In this document: positions 10,233 through 17,640 of the stretch, one piece after another | Numbering within the stretch: the first letter of the stretch is position 1 | Layout: each line of letters opens with the position of its first letter | Translations under genes and position numbers: made by a program | Notes under the pieces: model-generated | Seen by the model: the letters and a program-made list of their open reading frames with translations, nothing else | Told to the model about the DNA's origin: nothing | Database searches by the model: none | NCBI GenBank assembly: GCA_015056565.1 | Contig: SVGB01000017.1 | Span: forward strand, 1-64,000 | Direction: 5' to 3' | Length of the DNA stretch: 64,000 nucleotides | Source: Butyrivibrio sp. | GTDB taxonomy: Bacteria; Bacillota; Clostridia; Lachnospirales; Lachnospiraceae

Positions 10233-10574
10233 TTATTCTTTCAACGCTTGCAAATAGCCAAATAAGCGCTCTTTATTGCTGGGTGTTAATCCTTCAAATT
10301 CCAGGACCAGCTTGTAACTGTCAGTTCCTTCGCTGATTATCCTATAGTCTTTTCCCTGGAGTACTCCGGGCTTGTATGTATCCTGCAAGAGCTCGTAGGG
10401 ACTTACGCCAAGTACATCGCATATTACCAGGATCTTATCAGCTGATGGATTTGTCTTTTTTCTTTTCCAATCGCTGATTGTGCTATGCGATATACCGGTT
10501 TTTCTTGAAAATTCCATTATGCTCATGCTTTTGTCTTCCATGAGTTTGAATATTTTATCGCTGATAAGCTCCAT
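10233..10574 (-). CDS. XRE-family HTH transcriptional regulator
   Basis: MSIMEFSRKTGISHSTISDWKRKKTNPSADKILVICDVLGVSPYELL; start at 10574 after aaagggg. Confidence 0.9.
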   Translation of the reverse strand: MELISDKIFKLMEDKSMSIMEFSRKTGISHSTISDWKRKKTNPSADKILVICDVLGVSPYELLQDTYKPGVLQGKDYRIISEGTDSYKLVLEFEGLTPSNKERLFGYLQALKE

Positions 10575-10785
10575 AAATACCCCTTTCGTGCTACAACACC
10601 ATGATAGCATAAAAGATAACTAATTCAAAAATATATCGTTCACTTCTTATCTTGAAGGACTACGGACAATGCGGTAATACTAAGATGGAATTATAGATAG
10701 AAATTATGGGCATAAAAAGAGTAATTTCTACAAATACGTTATACCGTCTAATTCTTAAGACTTCCTTAATATTGCACTAAAACTA

Positions 10786-10814
10786 TTTACACGTTTGCTA
10801 TCAGGTGATATATT
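10786..10814 (+). promoter_or_regulatory. sigmaA-type promoter
   Basis: TTTACA-N17-TATATT. Confidence 0.6.
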
Positions 10815-10826
10815 ATGTGACGTACC

Positions 10827-10876
10827 GCTCCGGTCGGAGCAATCAATCATGCGACTCTGCTATGGTTGGTGTTTTT
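10827..10876 (+). promoter_or_regulatory. two-hairpin leader ending in U-run (attenuator or short ncRNA)
   Basis: GCTCC-GGTC-GGAGC and ATCAATCAT-N11-ATGGTTGGT-g-TTTTT. Confidence 0.5.
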
Positions 10877-10927
10877 CCTTGAAAGGGACATGTGTAGATT
10901 TTATAATTAAGGAGGACAAAGAATTAG

Positions 10928-11794
10928 ATGCAAAAAAGTGAAGAAACCAGCCAGATTGATTGGCATTCCGGTTTCGCGGGAGGATTAAATCTCAGTTTGA
11001 AAGATTACCTTCAGGATATTGAAATCAGTAGGGAAGTCCAGCTTACGAAGGTACCAATAAGGATGGATTGCCTGATCCTAAAAAAGAAAGATGATGTTCT
11101 TATCGACAATGACCTGGGGAGAGGCTTCAGAGGTCACAATATTATCGAGTATAAAAATCCCGATGATGAACTAAATATCGATGTTGTATGGAAAACAATA
11201 GGATATGCCGGAATTTATAAATCATCGGGCAGATATGTTAATGAAATACCTGCAGAAGAACTTACTATAAGCATTGTAAGAACCAGGAAGCCAGTTAAGC
11301 TGTTCAGTGATGTTGAGAAGTCTTGTGGAAAAGTAATCAGAGAGCAGGACGGTGTATATCGTATAGAGGGAATCATCAGCGTACCGCTAAGGATAGTAGT
11401 ACTGAATGAAGTAAGTGATCCAAAGCTTCTTGCTTTGAAGGTCATGAAGAAGAATGCTGATGAAAATGACATAAGGGAATTTATCAAAGAGACTGCAAAA
11501 TACAGCGCACCGGGAGACAAACAGGATGCAGATGCAGTGATTCAGGTGTGTGCTAAAGCTAATACTGATGTATTTGAGAAAATGAAGGGAGACGAGACTA
11601 TGTGTGAAGCTTTAAGAGAGATAATGGCTGATGTAATCGCCGATGATTTGAAAGCTGCAGAGAACAATGGTGAGCTTAAGACCTTGTACTCTTTGGTTCA
11701 TGATGGACTTTTGGATATCAATGAGGCCGCCAAACGCGCCAATATGACGCTGGAAGCATTTAAAGAAGGACTCAGTGCTGCTTATTCTAAGTGA
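10928..11794 (+). CDS. hypothetical protein with PD-(D/E)XK-like core
   Basis: RMDCLILKK...IIEYKNPDDELNIDVVWKTIGYAGIYK; RBS aaggagg. Confidence 0.6.
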   Translation: MQKSEETSQIDWHSGFAGGLNLSLKDYLQDIEISREVQLTKVPIRMDCLILKKKDDVLIDNDLGRGFRGHNIIEYKNPDDELNIDVVWKTIGYAGIYKSSGRYVNEIPAEELTISIVRTRKPVKLFSDVEKSCGKVIREQDGVYRIEGIISVPLRIVVLNEVSDPKLLALKVMKKNADENDIREFIKETAKYSAPGDKQDADAVIQVCAKANTDVFEKMKGDETMCEALREIMADVIADDLKAAENNGELKTLYSLVHDGLLDINEAAKRANMTLEAFKEGLSAAYSK

Positions 11795-11835
11795 TAAAGC
11801 TGAGAAACAAAACGGGAATTATGATTTTAAATCGG

Positions 11836-11868
11836 AAAATGGGAAGTGCTGATACTTCTCATTTTTTT
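11836..11868 (+). terminator. rho-independent terminator
   Basis: AATGGGAAGT...ACTTCTCATT then T-run. Confidence 0.7.
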
Positions 11869-12004
11869 AGTAAACGTGATCAACTGGTGACAATTTGTCA
11901 CCGGTTGGTTTCGTAATAGCAAACTACATCCTCGATTAACTCCTTCTTCCCCTCCCGCTCAATTTAGAGTAAACTTTTAAACTGTGTGCAGGAGGGAAAA
12001 GAAA

Positions 12005-12430
12005 TTGCGATCAACATTTACTTTTACACAGGAAACAGCAGATTTAAGAACCAGCCAGTGGTGCCTGGGTGACAAGCCAGACGACGGCATTTACTTACGA
12101 GGCGGAGCTACTTGCGAGGTCACAGCAACTGCTGATGAGATACATGAAGTTATAAAGGGAGAGGAAGGGTTCTTTAAGGATGTTACTAGCAAACTTAGTG
12201 ACATCAAAAAGAGCGCTAGGACTAAGGTTCTGTCGATAGTTCTTTTCCCCATAACTATCCCAGCGTTCCTGTTGATGACCATATTAGGGGTGATCCCATA
12301 TGTGCTGTTCATGCTGATCAAGGGCAGGACCACATCCAGCTTCTACCGTATCATAAACGTGGCATTTTACGTGCTGGCTGGGCTTGTTGTCATAGGCGAA
12401 ATAGCCTTTACGTCCTTGTTCCTGATATGA
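12005..12430 (+). CDS. hypothetical membrane protein
   Basis: two hydrophobic C-terminal segments; probable TTG start at 12005 after gcaggagggaa. Confidence 0.5.
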   Translation: MRSTFTFTQETADLRTSQWCLGDKPDDGIYLRGGATCEVTATADEIHEVIKGEEGFFKDVTSKLSDIKKSARTKVLSIVLFPITIPAFLLMTILGVIPYVLFMLIKGRTTSSFYRIINVAFYVLAGLVVIGEIAFTSLFLI

Positions 12431-12480
12431 TAAACTCATCTAGTTGACTTTAGTTTTAATTTGTAGAAAGAGGTAATGAT

Positions 12481-13434
12481 TTGAAAATTGCAGTAACTTA
12501 CGAAAATGGACAGGTGTTTCAGCACTTTGGACACACTGAGCAGTTTAAGGTATATGAGGTTGAGGATGGCAAGGTAGTATCCTCAGAGGTTATTGGAACA
12601 GACGGAGCAGGACACGAGGCTCTTGCAACTCTTCTTTCCGGAAAAGAGATTGATGCGCTTATCTGCGGTGGTCTCGGTGGAGGCGCAATGGCAGCCCTTG
12701 AAGGCAATGGAATTGAGGTTGTAGCAGGCGTAAAGGGCGATACAGATGCAGCTGTTGAAGCTTATCTTAAGGGTGAGCTTGAGAGCACAGGAGTTAACTG
12801 TGATCACCACGATCACGAGCATGGCGAGGGCCACGAGGGTGGACACTGCGGACATCATGGTCACGAGGAATCAGAAGGCGGATGTGGCGGATGTCACAGT
12901 GATGCAGAGGATGATGGCGCAGGTTGCGGCGGATGCGGCGACTCAGAAGGTGGCTGCGGTGGATGCGCAGGATGCCATGGCGGAGCGCCTATCATGGAAG
13001 GCAAGAATGCCGGCAAGAAGGTTTCAGTTCACTATCGAGGCACTTTCAATGATGGAACTCAGTTTGATGCTTCTTATGACAGAGGCGAGCCTATCACCTA
13101 CATTTGCGGAACAGGCATGATGATCCCAGGTTTTGATCTTGCAGTTGTAAACATGGAGAAGGGCGATATCGTAGACGTTCATCTTACTCCAGACCAGGCC
13201 TATGGCGAGTACAACGAGGACTACGTTGTAGTTGTAGATGCTGACGAGTTCCCTGCTGAAGAGGTTGAGAAGCTTGGGGTTGGCGACAGAGTCTTTTTAC
13301 AGGATGGCTATGGACGAGCATTCCCTGTTGTGGTAAAAGAGCTTGCTGATGACAAGATCACTTTCGACGGCAATCACGAGATGGCCGGCAAGGAACTGAA
13401 CTTCAAGATCGAGCTTGTAGATATATTTGATTAA
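12481..13434 (+). CDS. NifX/NifB-like (dinitrogenase FeMo-cofactor) domain + Cys/His/Gly-rich linker + SlyD-type FKBP peptidyl-prolyl isomerase
   Basis: MKIAVTYENGQVFQHFGHTEQFKVYEVEDGKV; NCDHHDHEHGEGHEGGHCGHHGH...CGGCAGCHGG; VSVHYRGTFNDGTQFDASYDRGEPITYICGTGMMIPGFDLAVVNMEKGD. Confidence 0.9.
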   Translation: MKIAVTYENGQVFQHFGHTEQFKVYEVEDGKVVSSEVIGTDGAGHEALATLLSGKEIDALICGGLGGGAMAALEGNGIEVVAGVKGDTDAAVEAYLKGELESTGVNCDHHDHEHGEGHEGGHCGHHGHEESEGGCGGCHSDAEDDGAGCGGCGDSEGGCGGCAGCHGGAPIMEGKNAGKKVSVHYRGTFNDGTQFDASYDRGEPITYICGTGMMIPGFDLAVVNMEKGDIVDVHLTPDQAYGEYNEDYVVVVDADEFPAEEVEKLGVGDRVFLQDGYGRAFPVVVKELADDKITFDGNHEMAGKELNFKIELVDIFD

Positions 13435-13436
13435 TA

Positions 13437-13562
13437 GACAAGACACGGGGACGGTTCTATTTCCTGACACGGGGACGGTTCTTTTGTCAGGTTTTATCTG
13501 AATAAAACCTGACAAAAGAACCGTCCCCGTGTCAGGAAATAGAACCGTCCCCGTGTCTTGTC
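13437..13562. repeat. REP-like long palindrome (GACACGGGGACGGTTCT family), copy 1
   Basis: two 61-bp arms separated by a 4-nt loop (CTGA); two core motifs per arm. Confidence 0.95.
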
Positions 13563-13575
13563 CGTCCCCACTGAC

Positions 13576-14925
13576 TCACTCAATCAGCTTTTTATACTGC
13601 CACTTCCCGGAATAGTATCTCACCACCGGGATCACGCATCCGCAGCCCCAGGACAGCGGTGTTGACAGCCAGATGCCTGTTGCTCCGATAAATGGAGATA
13701 GGAGATAAGCGAAAAAGACCTTTCCCGCCAACTCAGTAAGCCCCGCCACCATGCAGGTGTTCACGTCTCCGGCGCCTCTTATGACATTCTGGTAGCTTTG
13801 CATAACAGCGCAGATAAGGTACGCAACCCCAACGATGGACAGGTACTGGGCGCCTGCTTCCAGCGCCAACATTGAATCCTCCGGGTCAATAAAGAGCTCC
13901 ATTATATTGAATCTGAAAACGTAGGCACAAACTGCAATGATACAGGCACTGATCAGCATTACAACCTGAGATTTTTTAAGAGCAACCTTCACTCTGTCAA
14001 CTTTGCCAGCTCCAATATTCTGTCCTGTAAACACGCACAGTGCATTTCCCACAGCCAGTATCACCTGTATCGCCAGTGAATCCACCTTGCTGGCTGCAGT
14101 GTACCCGGCCATGACGTCTGCACCAAAAGAGTTTATGAGCCTTTGAACGCTGATTCCACCTATGGAGATCATGCAGGACTGGAACGTAGATGGAATGGAG
14201 GTTTTCACCACCAGCCACATGTTGTGAGCATCGGGGAAAAGAGCTCTTTTGTCAAATCCATATTCATCCCTGGTTCGCAGTAGCACAAACAGACAGATAA
14301 ACCCGGATATAAACTGGGAGAACACAGTTGCAATGGCAGCTCCGCGAACTCCAAGGTCAAACTTTATAATAAGAAGAAGGTCAAGCCCAATATTGATAAA
14401 AGAAGCTGCGATCAGTGCATACAGAGGCGTCTTGGAATCGCCAACGCTTCGAAGTATGGAGGAAGCCCAGTTATAGATCACCATTCCACCGGTAAAAGCG
14501 AAGATGATCTTGAGGTAAGAAACTGAGTATGGCAGAACTTCCACAGGAACCTTCAGCATCCTTAGGATTGGCTCGCACAATAGGTATCCGCACACAGACA
14601 GCACTACTGCCAGCACAGCCATGAGCCAGGTCATGGCAACTATGGTCTGCCACATTTTCTTTTTATCGTGATTGCCAAAGCACTGAGCGATGATGAGCCC
14701 GCCGCCATTTCCCATGCCAAGAGCAAGGCTCAGCAAAAGAAATGTCAGCATCCCTGTAGCGCCTACCCCCGCCAGGGCATTACTACCAAGATACCTTGAA
14801 ACGATCAGGGTATCGACGGCGGAGTACAGCTGCTGGAAGATGCTGGAAATCAGCATTGGCACTGCAAAGCCTATTATGAGGGGCAGAGGCTGCCCATTGG
14901 TCATGTCCTTGGTTTCTTGTCTCAT
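13576..14925 (-). CDS. MATE family efflux transporter
   Basis: PLIIGFAVPMLISSIFQQLYSAVDTLIVSRYLG...; 449 aa multi-TM. Confidence 0.92.
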   Translation of the reverse strand: MRQETKDMTNGQPLPLIIGFAVPMLISSIFQQLYSAVDTLIVSRYLGSNALAGVGATGMLTFLLLSLALGMGNGGGLIIAQCFGNHDKKKMWQTIVAMTWLMAVLAVVLSVCGYLLCEPILRMLKVPVEVLPYSVSYLKIIFAFTGGMVIYNWASSILRSVGDSKTPLYALIAASFINIGLDLLLIIKFDLGVRGAAIATVFSQFISGFICLFVLLRTRDEYGFDKRALFPDAHNMWLVVKTSIPSTFQSCMISIGGISVQRLINSFGADVMAGYTAASKVDSLAIQVILAVGNALCVFTGQNIGAGKVDRVKVALKKSQVVMLISACIIAVCAYVFRFNIMELFIDPEDSMLALEAGAQYLSIVGVAYLICAVMQSYQNVIRGAGDVNTCMVAGLTELAGKVFFAYLLSPFIGATGIWLSTPLSWGCGCVIPVVRYYSGKWQYKKLIE

Positions 14926-15009
14926 GTTAAATATTCTGTTCCGAAATGACAGAAATTATCAACTTCAAATCCCTCATTTTTCGGTATATTTCAACCAGAA
15001 AAAAACCTC

Positions 15010-15038
15010 TTTACTTTATATTTGTGCTATGCTATAAT
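15010..15038 (+). promoter_or_regulatory. sigmaA-type promoter for tRNA-Trp
   Basis: TTTACT-N17-TATAAT. Confidence 0.65.
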
Positions 15039-15097
15039 TTCCTTCGTCGGCGCGATAGAGCATGTTCGGGAGCCCTTACGGCGCCGTTTAAATATAA

Positions 15098-15169
15098 AGG
15101 GGAATCATACAATGGCTAGTATCACGGTCTCCAAAACCGTTCATGCGGGTTCGAATCCTGCTTCCCCTG
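15098..15169 (+). tRNA. tRNA-Trp (CCA anticodon)
   Basis: AGGGGAA/TTCCCCT acceptor, ATAC/GTAT D-stem, ACGGT-CTCCAAA-ACCGT anticodon arm, GCGGG-TTCGAAT-CCTGC T-arm, G discriminator, no encoded CCA. Confidence 0.93.
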
Positions 15170-15178
15170 CTCTTGATG

Positions 15179-15225
15179 AAAAGACTGAAATCCAGATAAT
15201 TACTGGTGTTTCAGTCTTTTTTGTT
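15179..15225 (+). terminator. rho-independent terminator after tRNA-Trp
   Basis: AAAGACTGAAA...TTTCAGTCTTTTTT. Confidence 0.8.
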
Positions 15226-15406
15226 GTTATAAATCTTTTTGTTGTAAATGTCTGTTTTGGTTCAAAAAAGTACGTTTTAGAACTATAAATTTAGGGTGAT
15301 TTTAGGGTGGAGAACATCGCATAATAGTTATATACATCAATGGTTTTAGAACAAATCTCATGAGTTTGGAAATAATAATATGTTTGTAAAAAAAGCCCAC
15401 TTGGAA

Positions 15407-15808
15407 TCAAGTGAGCTTAGAATCTAAATATGCTTTTACATGCTGATAAAAAACTTCTGCTGATTTTACCAGCTCTTCGGTAGTTTCTTTTGACACAATG
15501 TAGAAATCATCATAGTCACTGGCGTTTCTTATTTCGCTCGCAGACATTATAGTATCTGAGTCTTCGCTGTTAAACTTTCCTGTTTTAACATACTCCTTTT
15601 GAAAATACTGTATGTTTCCAGAGTGCCTTTTAAATTCGATACCATCTAACGCGATTACAGCCCTGATAGCATGATAGATACAGTAATATGCTCTGTTATT
15701 AGCACTTCTATAGCTTTCGCTTCTAAGCAGGTTTTCTGCGTCTTTCAACATTTCGTTTGATTTTTCGATACGATGTTTTGATAATTCAATGTGTTCCTGT
15801 TCAAGCAT
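15407..15808 (-). CDS. HEPN domain protein (MNT-HEPN pair)
   Basis: NRAYYCIYHAIRAVIALDGIEFKRHSGNIQYFQKEYV. Confidence 0.85.
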   Translation of the reverse strand: MLEQEHIELSKHRIEKSNEMLKDAENLLRSESYRSANNRAYYCIYHAIRAVIALDGIEFKRHSGNIQYFQKEYVKTGKFNSEDSDTIMSASEIRNASDYDDFYIVSKETTEELVKSAEVFYQHVKAYLDSKLT

Positions 15809-16142
15809 TAAGGGTGATTCCCTCCTTTTCTATGTTTTGATAATAAGGATAGGCGTTTTTGAATCTATTGAAGCGTTCTAAAGGTATGCTGTGAATACTT
15901 ACAAGCTTATCGTATTCGCGCATGAATCTGCTGGACTCTTTGACCATTGCTTTATGGTGCTTCTGCAGTTCCTGATCGGTTTCATTTGCGATAACTGCAA
16001 TATCAATATCGCTTTCCTCATCAAAGTCACCACGGGCATAAGAACCATAAAGAACTACACGATCCATATTCTTACCAAATATGATTACCATACTTCGATA
16101 TATGTCTTTATACAGTTTTTCCATATCTGCAACTGAATTCAT
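15801..16142 (-). CDS. minimal nucleotidyltransferase (MNT) domain protein
   Basis: VVLYGSYARGDFDEESDIDIAVI; overlaps the HEPN ORF by 8 nt. Confidence 0.88.
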   Translation of the reverse strand: MNSVADMEKLYKDIYRSMVIIFGKNMDRVVLYGSYARGDFDEESDIDIAVIANETDQELQKHHKAMVKESSRFMREYDKLVSIHSIPLERFNRFKNAYPYYQNIEKEGITLNA

Positions 16143-16291
16143 AATATAACCTCTCTATTAGTTATCGGAAATAGAAAAGCAAAACAACACCATCTATGCT
16201 ATAAGATGGCTTTCTACATGATTATTATATCATTTTTTGCATGGAATAGGCTGAGGTTTAGCTAAAGAAGACAAGAGTCACAACTATCTAT

Positions 16292-16363
16292 TTTCACTAA
16301 GGGGCTCGAACCCACGACTCATGGTTTAAGAAACCATTACTCTCCCAGCTGAGTTACAATTTC
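16292..16363 (-). pseudogene. tRNA-Lys(CTT)-like remnant
   Basis: minus strand ACTC-AGCTGGGA-GAGT D-arm, ATGGT-TTCTTAA-ACCAT anticodon arm, GTGGG-TTCGAGC-CCCTT partial T-arm; ends GAAATTG/AGTGAAA do not pair. Confidence 0.65.
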
Positions 16364-16399
16364 TATAGCAAATGGTGGGGACAATTCTCCAAGTGGGGA

Positions 16400-17191
16400 T
16401 TATAGACCAATTATCTCTGGGATTTGGGTAAACACTTCATATTCAGAGCAGACTGAAATTCCATAGAAAGTGTCTTGTTTCTGCAAGGTTGTAAATTCTT
16501 GTATAAACAGGAACCTGCCTGAGTATTCATTGGAATTTATGTAGGACACAATGCTGGAAGTATGCGCTTTGGTAGCGTGTTTGCCATTCTGCGCTCTTTT
16601 CAAAATGATCTTCTTGGGCTCAAGAGACAGACCCTTACCTGTGTACTTCATGACACTTTCCTTCATGGTCCACATGCGGGTGTAGACATGGTCAAAAGAG
16701 CTATCGCCATGCTGGGCAGGATCGCCCCAAAGGCCTGAATCAGTCAGTTCAGCCATAAGCTCCTTAGCAAGTTCCTTATCTTCTATATTAAAAACATGAT
16801 CCACCAGGGAATCATTAAAGTGCTCAAACTTCTGGATATCTATGCCAACTTCCCTGTCAGAGACTGCAATCGCTGCTATGTCTCCTGAATGGGACAGGTT
16901 AAAAGAAAAGCCTGGAAGCCCCTGGATATAGGGCTTGCCCTGAGGCCCTGTGGCAATCTCGTAATCTACTAAGGAGGGAAACTGCTTGCTGCCATCTGCA
17001 GACAGGTATTCTCTTAGAGCTCTGTCCAGCAGTATCCCTGCTCCAAGACAGAGCCTCTTTGAGCCTTCTGGCTTTAAGGCATCTATTTTCTTTTTGCGCT
17101 CTATAGGCATCTTCTCATAAAAATCCCTAAAGATTTCTTCATCTTTAAGAACTAAAGTGTCTAATAACAATAATCTGTTGTCTGTTTTCAT
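16400..17191 (-). CDS. 4'-phosphopantetheinyl transferase (Sfp/AcpT superfamily)
   Basis: FSFNLSHSGDIAAIAVSDREVGIDIQ...WTMKESVMKYTGKGLSL. Confidence 0.88.
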   Translation of the reverse strand: MKTDNRLLLLDTLVLKDEEIFRDFYEKMPIERKKKIDALKPEGSKRLCLGAGILLDRALREYLSADGSKQFPSLVDYEIATGPQGKPYIQGLPGFSFNLSHSGDIAAIAVSDREVGIDIQKFEHFNDSLVDHVFNIEDKELAKELMAELTDSGLWGDPAQHGDSSFDHVYTRMWTMKESVMKYTGKGLSLEPKKIILKRAQNGKHATKAHTSSIVSYINSNEYSGRFLFIQEFTTLQKQDTFYGISVCSEYEVFTQIPEIIGL

Positions 17192-17369
17192 TTATAAAAC
17201 TCCCATGAAATCTATATAACCCATTATCCCACATAAGTAAACCAATAATTAAATTATTAAAATTTTATAAATTTCATAAACAGAATTTTATGAAAGAATT
17301 ACATAATTTCGTTTAATTATGATGGGTCATATGATGAGTCATTTTTTATAATGGGGACCATGAAAGGAT

Positions 17370-17582
17370 ATGATCATGGGAAAAAGTGATGCTACAAAAA
17401 AAGGAACTTTCATCGTGAAAGTTGAATATTGTCAGAACGAAACCTGGCAGGGACAGGTGGTCTGGGCTGAGGAAAACAGATCAGTTCGGTTCAGAAGTGC
17501 GCTTGAGCTTATGAAGCTCATGGATGAAGCCATGGCAAGTGGCAGGGCAGTCACATTTGAACGTGAACATTCAGCTTCGTAA
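17370..17582 (+). CDS. small conserved protein, paralog A
   Basis: GTFIVKVEYCQNETWQGQVVWAEENRSVRFRSALELMKLMDEA; matches ORF at 25327. Confidence 0.7.
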   Translation: MIMGKSDATKKGTFIVKVEYCQNETWQGQVVWAEENRSVRFRSALELMKLMDEAMASGRAVTFEREHSAS

Positions 17583-17640
17583 CCATTAATTAAGTTGTTT
17601 TCACATGTAAACTTTTTTATTACTTTTAGGGAGGCGTAAA

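Noticed and set aside
12746-13120. 124-aa + strand ORF in an alternate frame
   Set aside because: Shadow ORF over the Cys/His-rich linker of the SlyD fusion.
14690-15288. ORFs overlapping the MATE 5' region and tRNA-Trp
   Set aside because: Antisense to MATE or reading through a tRNA and its leader.
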